Shown one piece after another: positions 35,601-47,659 of a stretch of 64,000 nucleotides of DNA (the stretch's first letter is position 1; every line of letters starts with the position of its first letter). The notes beneath the pieces were generated by a model that saw only the letters and a list, made by a program, of their open reading frames with translations, had not been told where the DNA came from and did not search any database. The stretch spans positions 56,529,673 through 56,593,672 of the forward strand of contig NC_090288.1 in assembly GCF_037392515.1 (NCBI RefSeq). The letters run 5' to 3'. Source of the DNA: Haliotis asinina (lineage: Eukaryota; Mollusca; Gastropoda; Lepetellida; Haliotidae). The position numbers and the translations under genes are program-made.

Positions 35601-36186
35601 TGTCTTTAAAATACACATCGTTAAATGATAATGAGCTATATAAAACGCGTTCTTTATTATTCTGACAATGCAACATTTATCCTAATGTAGTCAAGCAGGC
35701 CTGCTTGGCCGTGAATCATTCATCACAAGGATTACAAAACGGAGGATCATCACCTTTCGATATCGATATATTGCGCATAGCTTCATTTTATGTAAGTTGT
35801 TTACACCCACTTGGTGTACCTAAACCTTCTGCATTAGGTCCCGAATGTAACATCTAATGACAGGTTTATTATAACTGTATGGGATGAGTAGTAGCGCCAT
35901 AGATTTGTCGAGAGCTGGCAGCAGCCCTTAAGATGCCAGGGCTACTAAGAATACAATTTCATTTGGACCTGGAGCCCATTATTGAACTGAATTACTATGA
36001 GAAATTAAAAAAAGATAAAATGCGAAATAAATCTGTGGTCACTTCGTACTCTAACGCCAACATGGAGGAGTATAATTCTTTTACTTTCTAAATTTAACCA
36101 TGTTTTGTCATCCATACCGTCACCTCCTGATAAGATACTTAAATCTTTAGGACTCCCTTTAATGTACCTCAACTGCAAAGTTCTGG

Positions 36187-36362
36187 ACACGACAATCCAG
36201 TGATCAACAGCGTGGGCATCGATGGGCGCAATTGCGGACCGATGACATGTGCCGACCAAGCCAGCGAACCTGACCACCCTATCCCGTTAGTCGCCTTTTA
36301 CGACAAGCATAGCTGCATTTTATGGCAAGCATGGGTGAAGCTGAAGGACCTTCACGGGTCTA
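36187..36362 (+). repeat. Abalone-type SINE, 5'-truncated, at the right edge of copy A
   Basis: 'acgacaatccagtgatcaac', 'gggcgcaattgcggaccgatgacatgtgccgacc', 'cctgaccaccctatcccgttagtcgcc' and a complete tail 'tgaaggaccttcacgggtc' (phrases split for length). It abuts the end of the segmental duplication. Confidence 0.8.
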
Positions 36363-37385
36363 CATATGTACAAACAGTAGTGAGTTGATATGGTTTTGTT
36401 ACAAAATTATCTATGGAATAATACCAACTACAGTATTCTTTTACAAGATTGGACGTAAGGATTTCACAATCAGAAACATCTAAGATTATCCCTTGTGTAT
36501 TAGACATATGGCTAAGAAAGGCATTATCACTATAAAGGTTCATCATCAAAAATATGATAGATATATGTGTACCCAAACGATGACTACAGATTACCCATCT
36601 GAAACATATACCGGTAGAAGGGAAAACATGTACATCTTCATATATGTATGTGACTGGATTATCTGTACACACGACTGGATGAATTTGAACTACCTATGAG
36701 AAAATATACCTTTCAATAGAGAGGACAATATATATATATGTTATATGCTAATAGATGGGAGTATTACATGAATATATGACTGGATGGACTAAGATACCTA
36801 CTGAATGTTAATTATGAACATCTTGATATTTATCATTTATCTGCACAATTGACAAAACCTAATCCCTCATCCTTGAAGAAGCAAAAGGAACCAGATGTAC
36901 AATGTTTATATATGAATGATTTACCTTTGTGCAATGAACTTAAATGAAGTTACTATAACTATCTGTAACCGACTTGCAGTGGAGACTAAAATTATGTACA
37001 CTCTGACACATACTAGACTGTATTAATCATGTGAATGTTTGCCGCAATCAAAACCACCTGTCTGTAAATCCACCCATCTTTTTCAGTCGAAGGGAAAACA
37101 TCGATCTACCTATATATGCATGTGCTCATGTATGTATGTATAAATGTATGTATACTGAAGACGATTAAAAACGCAATTGGTATTTGTTTTCCAGATACAA
37201 AACTTCTGTTGAAGATTTTTGTCCGCGATAAAGGCGATGTAAGGATAATAGGCTGATACCCTTGCCCATTTCGAGTTTGAGTCCCAGAGCGTTCCTCTTT
37301 TATGAACTTCGATGCTTAACACGGAACCTTTGACGTTCACGACCAGATTAATGAAACACGTTCTGAAAGCACAGGGAATTGTGAA
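36363..37385. other. No gene recognised
   Basis: AT-rich, with short frames on both strands at 36352-36699 and a short (TA)n near 36730. No repeat shared with the window was noticed. Confidence 0.45.
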
Positions 37386-37389
37386 ACTG

Positions 37390-38790
37390 AATCACGTTGA
37401 CTCATCAGCTTCGACGTAAAGACTGTCTATAGGAGAGGTTCTAAAAGAACCAAGACAAAGTCTTAGGTCTTGGTGATGGACAGAATCAAGTTTTTTTAGG
37501 TTACTTTGACAGGCTCCACCATGTACGATGGAACCATAGATCGCACGAGTGATCTATATAAGTGAAGAAGGGTAGTCTGATCGCCTCCCCATTTTGAATT
37601 AGAAACAACCTTTAATAAATTGAGTGCCTTTAAGCATTTGGCTTTTAGGGATTTAATATGGGGCAAAAAGGTCAAATGTGAATTGAAAGAACTTAGCCTC
37701 CTTGACAACTTTGATAAGGGCGCCACTTAGAAGTAGTTCTGGGTCTTTATGGGGTCTATATTTACAGCAGAAGTGCATGCAACTTATTTTTTACTAAGAA
37801 AATTTAAAGCCATTTTCAAGACACCATTTATCTCTTTTATTTAAACACAGTTGCAGCTGCCGTTCAATAGTATGCATATTTCTACCACGACAAGAAACAT
37901 TAAAATCATCCACGAATAATGAGCCATCAATTGAATCGGTTAAAACCTTTGATAAACTGTTAATCCTGATATTAAAAAAAGCCACAGACAAGATGCTGCC
38001 TTGTGGGACACCCTGATCCTGAGTGTAACGGTCAGACAGGGTGGAACCCACTCGGACTTGAAATTGTGTGTCATTTAAAAATTTGGCTATAAATTCAGGC
38101 AAACCACCTCGCAAGCCGAAGTCATGTAAGTCTCTTAAAATGCCATATTCCCAGGTTGTGTCATATGCTCTTTTTAGATAAAAAAAGATAGACTTAGCAA
38201 ATGATTCCAGTCGCACTAAGCGATCGACAATACTTCTGTTTTTACGGAAACCACACTGCATATCGTTTATGAGGTTATTTGTTCCCAAGTACCAAACAAG
38301 TCGATTATTTAATTAAAGAAATCGGACGATAATTGGATGGATCCGTATGATCACGTCCAGGTTTGGGTATTGGTACTACTATAGCGTCACGCCATGAAGA
38401 AGGAAATTATTGTCCTCCTGAGAGGGTACGCCAAGTTAGCCTTTTTTAGAATTCCGTCTGGATGATGGAGGAACATCAGATGGAGTTACAGGTTTTAGTA
38501 TAGTAGGAAAATGGTTTACTTCCACAGAGGTCATCGTGAGCTGACCATTCAAATTCATTTAGCAGTTCTGAATTTGTGAGTGACAAGTCGAGAGCAGAAT
38601 AGGTTCCTGTACCAGGGTGTAAATATGTGTTGGAACCATCATTACAAATACATAAATCATTATCAGCACAAAAGTCATCCAGTAATTTACCTTTAGCGTT
38701 TGTAGTTACATTTCCCCAGAGTGGGTTGTGCCCAGTCAGATCTCCCGTTATAATACAGGGCTTCGGGAGTTAGTCATCCAGATGTTGAAG
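37390..38790 (-). pseudogene. Jockey/I-type LINE, internally deleted composite copy
   Basis: In minus-strand order: endonuclease C-terminal part at 38770-38480 (G-D-L-T-G-H-N-P-L-W-G-N, D-N-D-L-C-I-C-N-D-G-S-N, H-P-G-T-G-T-Y-S-A-L-D-L-S, H-D-D-L-C-G-S). Then comes a junction with a 3'-tail phrase ('cctcctgagagggtacg', 38414). Then the reverse transcriptase at 38400-37794 (Q-C-G-F-R-K-N-R-S, A-Y-D-T-T-W, G-V-P-Q-G-S-I-L-S, L-F-V-D-D-F-N). Then the C-terminal part to 37390. Compared with 47934-49946, about 0.7 kb between endonuclease and polymerase is missing. Motif A has lost its catalytic Asp (F-Y-L-K-R-A-Y-D). Nonfunctional. Confidence 0.85.
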
Positions 38791-38984
38791 ATCGGTTTTG
38801 TGAAACGTCAAAGACGGAGAGATAAAAAGAGAGCGTAATGTAAACGCAACGGCCTGCAGATCAGATTAGTATTAAGTGAAACTGGGCTATGGATAATGTT
38901 CTCTTTCACTGGAATGAAAGATCCTCCCGTGGCCTTATCACCTGGAGGTGAAAAGCAATGATATACTTTGTGGCAACCCATAAC

Positions 38985-39450
38985 TATACATGACGGGTTA
39001 TTACAAAACGGGTTACTCTCGAGCCAACCCACCTTGTAATAACAACGCACTTTGTAATAAAATGTTCTAAGTCCAAAAACGTTTCGCACTTACACGATTT
39101 TATCACATAATGGGATAGTACACAACTTGTTACACACGAACCAACCCACTTCGTGATAAAAACGCACTTTGGAAGAATATTTTTAAGTCCAAAATAGTTT
39201 TGCATTTAAACGAGTTTATTACATGACGGGTTATTACAAAACGGGTTACTCTCGAGCCAACCCACCTTGTAATAACAACGCACTTTGTAATAAAATTTTC
39301 TAAGTCCAAAAATGTTTCGCACTTAGACGATTTTATCACATAATGGGTTAGTACAAAACGGGTACTCTGGAACCAACCCACTTCGTGATAAAAACTCACT
39401 TTGTAATAAAATCTCCAATGTCCAAAAGAGTTTCGCACTTAGGCGATTTT
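38985..39450. repeat. Higher-order tandem repeat: about 118-bp subunits in 235-bp pairs
   Basis: 'acatgacgggttattacaaaacgggttactctcg' (in parts) occurs at about 38989 and again at about 39224. Between them is a diverged half-unit with 'cataatgggatagtacacaac' and 'cacttcgtgataaaaacgcac'. About four half-units are present. Three overlapping minus-strand frames share the repeat and are not separate genes. Confidence 0.85.
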
Positions 39451-39459
39451 ATTTACACA

Positions 39460-40280
39460 GCGCGTAGGTAGTTTTGGATTAGCCTAGAAATGACTGAACA
39501 TCAAAGATGGAAATATTCCTCCAGGTGAACACAATACGGCTTCTACACTCATAACTTAGTGTAAACTTAAGCTTGAACCCGATCCATGAGATAAACTGTT
39601 AATATTTCTGCGTTTTTTGATAGTTAATTGGTGGGAGATGACGCACTCGACGCCCCGCCAAAAACATACCCATACTTTTAAGTCTTTATTCAGCACTGAA
39701 GGCCTCGTGGCCCAGACTACAAACAATGTTGAAATACAAATTTCTGTGTGGAATGCTTTCAAGTTATTTCTGAGGGTAAGTAAGGACACTTCAAAATGAA
39801 GTGAAATTCATCTTCGACAGACAGGTTGTCACACTTATCACATATAAGGTCGGATCAGTCAACGTTTTCTTTATTTTTCATATAACGTTGGTTCTGAATC
39901 TTCACATTTTGAGAAGGTATGCGGACCTTGAATTTGATAATATATATATAATTCTGCAGTTAATAATGATTTATAGGAACTCTAATGAACTATGGCTATT
40001 GATCTTTTCACACAAATGTTGAATTTCTAAATCGATGCATCGTTGTTTAGACAATCTCAGAAAATATTTCATATCTCCACAATCTTGGTGCGAGATAGAT
40101 ATATCAGAATCCAGGTTTTAAGAGTAGCATTCTGATGTGTGACACCCAGTTTGTACTGCCGTGTTCGTCTTGTTCTTTCATCATAGTATAACAAGCATGC
40201 GGGTACCTGTTCGCATCCATACGCCTAATCAGTCTGCAGCAACAGCGACTGCATTTACAAAACTTAAGTAATTTGCACTT
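39460..40280. other. No gene recognised
   Basis: 'gaattcatcttcgacagacaggttgtc' and nearby text could be antisense LINE sequence but no motif is clear. No exon of the perlustrin-like family. Confidence 0.4.
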
Positions 40281-40283
40281 AAG

Positions 40284-40880
40284 TTATGGCGCCCAATCTC
40301 GACTAGTACTGCGCTTGATGAGCAGTATTAACTTATACCAATACTTATCTTTTAAAGAAGACACTTTGGACTTTACCAATAAATTATCTATATATACAAC
40401 CCCAGATTTCACATCCATACAAAACAATTGGTAATGTTTTAGTGTCAAACATTTAGTAACTGTTTTAAGTGACATATCAGAATAGTTACTAAATATACTA
40501 CATATATGAAACCACGCTTTCCTGACTTACAAAGTAATAATTTCACATGCGTGTCCATACTTGGGTATTTATATTGTGTAGTAACTGACATCTGCATACC
40601 TTTGTCGAAACATTGTTTTTCAATCCTTTTAAGATAGCCACCACAGCGAAACACAATAATATCTGACTTATCTAAATTTACTTCCATGACCCATTTATTA
40701 CAGAAACATTCCAAAACATTCAATTTTCTTTGTAGATTAATAGCAGAATCCGATACCAGCACAGTGTCATCTGCAAAAAGTAATAACCTGGTGGCATCAC
40801 TTCCACAAATTACTATTCTCTAGTTCGGTTTTAAACTCATTTTTAATAGGATGAAGTGTTTAACAGAAAGCACTGTCTTA
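40284..40880 (-). pseudogene. LINE reverse transcriptase fragment of a second type
   Basis: The minus strand gives L-L-F-A-D-D-T-V-L-V-S (catalytic F-A-D-D, about 40785-40755). N-L-Q-R-K-L-N-V-L-E-x-F-C-N-K-W-V-M-E-V-N-L-D-K-S-D follows, and then I-I-V-F-R-x-G-G. This end-of-palm and thumb order is typical of non-LTR elements but differs from the F-V-D-D copies. An early stop and frame break occur near 40445. The remainder to 41490 holds nothing recognised. Confidence 0.75.
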
Positions 40881-41465
40881 CGCCGCATGACGTCGTGAAG
40901 ACATCTGTACGGCGAGAATCAATCTTTACACATGCACAAACGTTTTTATACTGAAACATATTCTTGAACACATACCAGAACGTCGTACATTGTTCACGTG
41001 ACGCTTAATGACGTCGTAAATGACGTTAAAGTGTTGTAATCAGCCATTGTCAAGTAAAGAAACATACCATATTATGCCATGAACTCATGAGACGTTACCG
41101 TAACGTCACAACACTTTTTCACATGGTTTACCCAAAATCTTCCCCGTTTGACTTCAACTGATTCATAGGACATTTAAAGCCTAACTATTACAATATTTTG
41201 TCTTCATTAGTGATATATATCTACACATGAAATTAGATGCTTTATCACATCTAAAACATATATCCGTAGCTCCTATTATAACATATTCATATCAATGCTC
41301 AGCTTGCAATACAACATATCAGTTATGAACAATGTACACATAACTTTACCACATTGAAATTTGGTTAACCGATAGAAATATATATTACATATAATAACCT
41401 ACATATTCATTACATGAAACACACAGTTATTGAATATCCTATATCTTAGTGTTAGCCACAATATT

Positions 41466-41492
41466 GCAAAGTGCGTTGTTATTACAAAGTGG
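41466..41492. repeat. Inverted copy of the 39.0-kb repeat motif at the edge of duplication B
   Basis: 'gcaaagtgcgttgttattac' plus 'aaagtgg' is the reverse complement of the 'ccaccttgtaataacaacgcactttgt' core of 38985-39450 (one mismatch). It sits exactly against the left end of duplication copy B. Confidence 0.65.
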
Positions 41493-41864
41493 TGTCTGTC
41501 ATCACATCAAGAAGGAAGTGGTATTGTTTCTTTATCTGTCCATTGTTGAATCTTTGCCTGTCCATTGTTGTTAAAGATTGCTTACATCTATATTGAGTGT
41601 GCGTAGGGACGACTGCGAGCAGGATTATGCCCCTCGCAGGAAAGGCTCTGTGGTTGAGCTGGAAGTCCGCTCCAATCATTCATGTCTGCTCGTTTGTCGT
41701 AACTTGTGTAAGCAACGAAAGAAGTATGAACTCAAGTATACCTTCGTCTTCGTCAACGTAATGTGCGTCTTAAATGATAGTTCCCCAGTCGACTCACCAT
41801 ACACACTGTCAAACAAACACACCTACTAAGCTATATTGGCCTATTTTTGAAGCATCCGTGTTAT

Positions 41865-41958
41865 CGCACGCGCAAGTGCGTGCGTGCATGTGTGTGTATG
41901 TGTGCTGCGTGCGTGCATGTGTGTGAGTGCATGTATGTGTCCGCGCGTGTGTCGCCGC
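41865..41958 (+). repeat. Mixed TG/GC-rich simple repeat
   Basis: Alternating 'gcgtgcgtgcatgtgtgtg' type sequence; a shorter form is at 29425-29460 in copy A. Confidence 0.8.
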
Positions 41959-42274
41959 AATTAAAGGAAATTACTCGACGTTCAAATATGATCAAATGTA
42001 TTTCACAATATTTCTCAACACAGTGACTGATCAGCAAGATGATTTATCAACTAGTAATGAATAGTATCAGCAAATGCAACAGTATCATAAGCTTGCAGCT
42101 AATGACTGGAATTGGATGCTTCTTTTTGAGCTTCATGTATCTCACTTGTCCAATCTATAATTAGTCATTTTCAGCCGTTCCCTTCTGCTTATGTACTCAT
42201 GTACCGAAGGACAGTGTCTTGTGAGTTTGGGGTCTACTGGGCACTGATGACACAAAAAAGGTCCAGACAGTTGA

Positions 42275-42372
42275 ACTCACCAATATTTTATTTTTATTGC
42301 ATTATTGTATTAAATACACTACTGAGGTGTTCAGGTGGTGAGCTGACGTGCGGTCCAAGATCTGGATCCAGC
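42275..42372 (-). other. Probable 3'UTR exon of gene 6 with polyA signal
   Basis: Minus-strand acceptor 'tttgtttccag' then 'gctggatccagatcttgg'. AATAAA occurs at 42298-42293. The partner donor is at 42528 (GTAAGT), 13 nt past the stop. Confidence 0.6.
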
Positions 42373-42541
42373 CTGGAAACAAATCAAATAAATATAATGT
42401 ATTTAGTGTATAACGACGCAAGAGAATGGTGTGTATGTAATTTACCAAAATGCAAGAGAATAGTAGGTTTCTTTATATGATTTGTCATGATTGGAGATGC
42501 ATCGGTTCCGAATGCTACATCCACTTACTAAAATACACAGA

Positions 42542-44121
42542 TCAGACTCTTATTCTTCCACAAACACCCTGGAAGGTATCGGGGAAGACTACACTTCTCC
42601 TGGCCTCGGCTACATCATTCTGAATCCTTATGCACCACAAGTTCCTCGCACACCTGTTACAAAGAAATTGATGAGAGTAAGTGACATTACTATAATGAAC
42701 GGATTTATGGAACCAGTTGTTAAAGCCACCATTAAAACTTGACATGTGTATATTTATATTTATAATTTAGTTCAGATGTGATCCACTGAAAACAGTCGTA
42801 TGTTTGAGAGTACAGATCGACGATTCCCTGCCTTGCTCACCTGTTCAGTGGACATAACTGACTGTTTCATCTTGATCAAAAGGTACAATTCTCTCGAAAG
42901 TGACAATAGCGAAAAGCCACACATTTTCCTATGACGTCTCAAATGAAACCACAACTCGGAAAAGGCGATAAACATCTACACGTTTGTGATTATTTGAAGT
43001 GGAATTGAAAATATAGATCGACGATTCCCTGCCTCGCTCGAGTGACAATACAATTAGCGGAAAGACATATTTCAGTGTTAATTGGTGTCTCAAACAAAAC
43101 TCGGAAATGACGAGTTTTTTAACCAAAAAAGAGTTGGCGTACTGTGATTCCCCGAATCACGAATCATCTCATTGCATTTAAAAATTTAAAAACGCAAACG
43201 ATATTGTATTATACTTCAGATCATAAGAGTGGAATATTTGCACGTACAGTTATCGTTCTAATGAAAGTAATATGGCATTCACTGTGTAGCGAAGTTCAGC
43301 GTCGTTATCATCAGTTAAGTAATTACACTATGGACGTCCTCTTTTATACTCTTCAAAAAAAGTAGAGGATCATGAACTTTAGGATAGGAAGTGTAAACGT
43401 TAACAAACGTTTCAAGGACAGACATCTCATGAACGCACCATTTCCCTCTAATACCACACCAAAACACAACACACAATATGCACGTGCACAATGCAGTAGC
43501 CCCATAAGAAGGTCGAGATATCCCTTAGAACATTAATTTTGACACTCATCTTGCATCACACATTTGTTAGTGTTTGTTTCTAATCGTTTGTTGTAAAATG
43601 AAAATCGTATACATGCAACTTACATGACATACACCAATGCATTCCAAATAACTACAATTTTAAGGAAGTGAAAATGGTGATGCACTCTCAAAACATCCAA
43701 TAATATCATATCAATATTGATTGTCTCCGGTAAATCTCCTAAATATTTTAGACGTAAATAAAAAATGAAGATCCCTTACTTTTCTTTTCTTGTGGTGCAA
43801 GGATACCCGAACTTTTTAATGTCACAGAATTTGTATTTGAAAGTGACACATTAACAAATATTCATGACATAGGATAGACAGGAACTCAAACCATTTCTTG
43901 TGACATACGTGGAAGACTTACCTTGGTGTCATTGCAGAACATGGATGTCCAAATCTAGTTCCACAAACATAGCAGCATCCACATTCGTCTTTCACGAGGT
44001 TTCGCCTTCTGCACCCCCTTGGCCTCTCGCATGACGCCGGAGAACAGGGAGGACAGGTTTGACCAATGACCTGGTTGATCAGCACTACAAGGGCAACCGT
44101 AACCAACAGGATGTATTTCAT
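42542..44121 (-). CDS. Perlustrin-like gene 6: secreted single IGFBP-N domain protein
   Basis: Exon 1 is 44121-43922 and exon 2 is 42653-42542; together 312 nt encode 103 aa. The in-frame ATG at 44154 would add 11 residues before the signal peptide. I chose 44121 because gene 5 has no such extension and M-K-Y-I-L-L starts a normal signal peptide. The protein differs from gene 5 by one residue (G to R before R-R-N-L-V-K). It keeps all 12 cysteines, C-G-C-C-Y-V-C and G-V-C-G-R-I-R-V. Coding exons carry no indels, although the intron is about 0.3 kb shorter than in gene 5. This suggests the reading frame is under constraint. Confidence 0.9.
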
Positions 44122-44177
44122 AGCTGTGTATTTTCTGAGGTTAAATAATCTCAACGTGTAAACTTTGAAAGATTCAC

Positions 44178-44330
44178 TTTTTATACCCTTTTAGATAGAT
44201 GCGGATGGTCGTCATTGGCCATTACTCTTTCATGGCCACTAATAGGCTTGGCTTTTTCATACGCCCAATCGATGTATAAAATAGGTATTGCAGCTGGTAT
44301 CCTCACCACGCCTAAAGATTTAAACTTATC
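44178..44330 (-). promoter_or_regulatory. Core promoter of gene 6
   Basis: TATAAAAA at 44185-44178, 57 bp before the ATG. The upstream 'gggcgtatgaaaaagcc' and 'aggcgtggtgagg' boxes align with gene 5. The leader is shorter than in copy A because A carries extra bases ('ttgggttttttttt...'). Confidence 0.65.
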
Positions 44331-44886
44331 TCTCTCTCATTTTCATTATATACAGCTGTAACACTTGAACCACCCCCGCATAATTTCAGTGCAGCGTGTA
44401 CTGGAATAGAAAAAAAAAATACAGAATGAGCGAGAATAAACAAAAATGAGCTGAAGAAAAGAACAGAATATGGCATTACCATCTAGGATAAGATTTAAAA
44501 GCGGAGATATATTGGAATTCATTACTTTTTTCACATGTGAAAGAATTCGTAATTGTGCAAGGAGTTACTATTATTGTGAAAATATGGACTCACACTGAAA
44601 CTGGAACAAAAGTGGTGTTGAAATGTTATGCCATCATAAGGCTATATGTGTTCGAACTAGACGGACTAGGGGTACCCCTCGTTGAGTATGACAAAATTGG
44701 TGCCAGTTGATTGAAACTGGTGTCCGTTACATTCACAAAACAAAAGATACTTCTTCTTTTGTTCACGATCATTTTCACTATCACTTTGCATAAGAAAGGG
44801 ATGATTCATTATAACTGAATCTAGGAGCAGCTGGATAGATTGATCGAGTGTAGTTTCAAATAACAAATCTGTACAACAATTCATTT

Positions 44887-45496
44887 GAATTTAGGCGCGT
44901 AGCACACCAATGTTTCGTGTAAGCCCGATAGGTTGCAAAGATTCATATTTAGATAGCACTGAGGCCTTGCCCAACATTTTTAGCTAAATTCATGTGTACG
45001 TCTGGGTTTATTTAAATTTGGTAGCTGCGCCCCTGGATTTCACTATCGGAAAGGGACAAAATGGCGTGTTCAACAACAGAAGGATACACGCACTTGGTAT
45101 TTTGAACAAGGCAATTTCTCATATAGACCTGGATTATTTCGGGCCAGTGAACAAATTATTTTATTGTTAAATGTATGAAGTATTCATGGGGTCATGTCAG
45201 TATATCGTGAGCATATATAAACACCCTGATATATGATGAAAGTGTAACTCCGGGGTTCGTATTAGCGTATTTTCCAAACTTCTTAGCGACCATGAATTTA
45301 GGCGCGTAGCACACCAATGTTTCGTGTAAGCCCGATAGGTTGCAAAGATTCATATTTAGATAGCACTGAGGTCTTGCCCAACATTTTTTTGCAAAATTCA
45401 TGTGTAAGTCCGGGTTTATTTTAATTATGGCAACTGCGCCCCTGGATTTCACTATCGGAAAGCGGCTAACTGGCGTGTTCAACAACAGAAGGATAT
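44887..45496. repeat. Tandem duplication inside copy B
   Basis: 'gaatttaggcgcgtagcaca' to 'caacaacagaaggata' at 44887-45085 is repeated at 45294-45496 with about 0.4 kb spacing. Copy A has it once (33178-33375). The 160-aa minus-strand frame at 45192-45674 spans the copies, which explains its internal M-V-A-K-x-F-G-K-Y-x-N-T-N repeat; it is not a gene. Confidence 0.85.
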
Positions 45497-47659
45497 CCGG
45501 AAGAGATTTTTGACGATTACTATATGAATAACTCTTAAACATTCTGACTTTCTGCGTCGTGTTATTTTCCTTTGAAACTCCGGCGTTGGTATTAGTGTAT
45601 TTTCCAAAATTCTTAGCGACCATGGAGTCATCCATGAATTCCATTGAATTCCGACGAGTGTCACCATATAGCAAATGATAAGCTATGACGTGGTTTACTT
45701 AATAGAAACAGTGCTTTTTGTGACATTAACCGATACAATGGAAAACATAAATTAGGCACTTGTGATATCTGTACTTGGTTTTGGTTAGGAAACTACTAGA
45801 TGAATGCTTCTATTTTCTGTCGAAGAATACGCATGACAAAGAACATGTTGAACCATCACCGATGTTTTCAGCAGAAAATCAATACCAATTTAAAGTTCTG
45901 CTGTGCAGAAGACTGGTAATGCAATGTCGTTTCATGTTCACAAGCCGCCATTTAGATTGATCTAAATGTTCGACGTGAGACTTGGCAACAGCTAGAACTA
46001 AATAATAGGTAAGTTCACCACTCAAGAGATTCTGTATAATGATATTATATATATGTTGATCCAACTGTTGACCGGAAGTGCTACCACAGTAAGGTAGCGA
46101 CTCGTGTCGTGTCACGTTGTTGGTCTCATGTGTTTTCAGAGTCACCATTGTCTTCGTCAAAACTTTACGGGTTTAGTGGTTTCCGGTTGACAAGTGTTAA
46201 TTCCTGACAAGCGTCGTTGGTGGGGACCACAGCATCTAAAAATCACACTGGCCCGTTGTCGCATGTGCTCCTAATCCGTCCCTTATCACCATTTGACTTC
46301 TAAGAGTATAGGAAATTTATTCATAAGATTAATTAATTCCTGTTGTTGTAATGACAAAGGTCAGTCGATTGGTATGAAATAATCTTTTCATTTCCAGTTT
46401 CCTCGGGATAAACATTCACTTAAACTGGCTTTGACCAGTCATACCATCCCATCGGACATCAACTCATTCTTAGGGTACATTTAGTATATTGTGTTTTGTT
46501 TGGCTCATGGAAGGAGCATAATATCCCCCAGGAGATATGATAAAGTACACGTTAACCAAGTCCAAGAAATCTTGGCGACTGACATTCTCTGCTCCCTCTG
46601 TCCACAACCATCTGTCACCCCTAAATCACGCCAGACATTTTTGTCAGCATAGGTTTCATTAACCTTGCAACGACTGTTTCTGGACAAATATGGTTCATGC
46701 TTTCTATTAGTCTTATTGCAACTGTCAAAATAATGTCATCTGTTTAATACTTTAGGCTGTCCGCACATACCAGACGTGGGCCACTAATCTCATGAAGGAT
46801 TAACGAACTGTCCGTTTCGATACAGATTACATTTGGTGTGAAAGGTATATATCAGTGTCATGAACATCTGTCATCAAAATATACGAAAATCACCGATTGG
46901 GTTAAATGTAGACGAACATTGAAAGCTGAAGTGTTCTTCTAATGAAACGATGGTAGATATAAGGGATAGTTTGAATAAACTTCTCTTAGGTGGATAATCA
47001 TTTTGCTGCACTTCAACAGTCGCCATAGGCACAGTCACAATCAATCCAATGATTACTTTGTTCATCAAAATTTATGAATGAGATCTGTTTCTTTAAAATA
47101 CACATCGTTAAATGATAATGAGATATATAAAACGCGTTCTTTATTATTCTGACAATGCAACATTTATCTTAATGTAGTCAAGCAGGCCTGCTCGTCCGTG
47201 AATCATTCATCACAAGGATTACAAAACGGAGGATCATCACCTTTCGATATCGATATATTGCGCATAGCTTCATTTTATGTAAGTTGTTTACACCCACTTG
47301 GTGTACCTAAACCTTCTGCATTAGGTCCCGAATGTAACATCTAGTGACATGTTTATTATTACTGTATGGGATGAGTAGTAGCGCCATAGATTTGTCGAGA
47401 GCTGGCAGCAGCCCTTAAGATGCCAAGGCTACTAACAATACAATTTGATTTGGACCTGGAGCCCATTATTGAACTGAATTACTATGAGAAATTAAAAAAA
47501 AGATAGAATGCGAAATGAATCTGTGGTCTAACACCAACATGGAGGAGTATAATTCTTTTTCTAAATTTAACCATGTTTTGTCATCCATACCGTCACCTCC
47601 TGATAAGATACTTAAATCTTTAGGACTCCCTTTAATGTACCTCAATGCTACATTCATGG

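Larger units (their letters stand above)
29040..36172. repeat. Segmental duplication, copy A (carries gene 5)
   Basis: Collinear with 41493-47645. Both copies start at 'tgtctgtcatcacatcaa' and end at 'aatgtacctcaa'. Copy A has an expanded minisatellite (29929-30440), an extra tandem-duplicated intronic stretch (about 30740-31200) and extra sequence at about 34030-34720. Copy B has an internal duplication instead. The copy includes a complete gene with its promoter and about 3.5 kb of upstream DNA, in which I saw no other gene (32620-36170). Confidence 0.9.
41493..47645. repeat. Segmental duplication, copy B (carries gene 6)
   Basis: Collinear with 29040-36172. Relative to A it has one instead of fifteen 34-bp units, lacks about 270 bp of intron 1, lacks several hundred bp near 46180, and has a 0.4-kb tandem duplication at 44887-45496. 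The right edge runs straight into a LINE tail at 47660. I saw no gene other than gene 6. Confidence 0.9.

Noticed and set aside
38984..39438. Three overlapping minus-strand frames of 73-102 aa sharing F-I-T-K-C-V-V-I-T-R-W-V-G-S
   Set aside because: They are the 235-bp higher-order tandem repeat read in different units.
45192..45674. 160-aa minus-strand frame with an internal duplication
   Set aside because: Explained by the tandem duplication in copy B; the matching DNA in copy A has no comparable frame.
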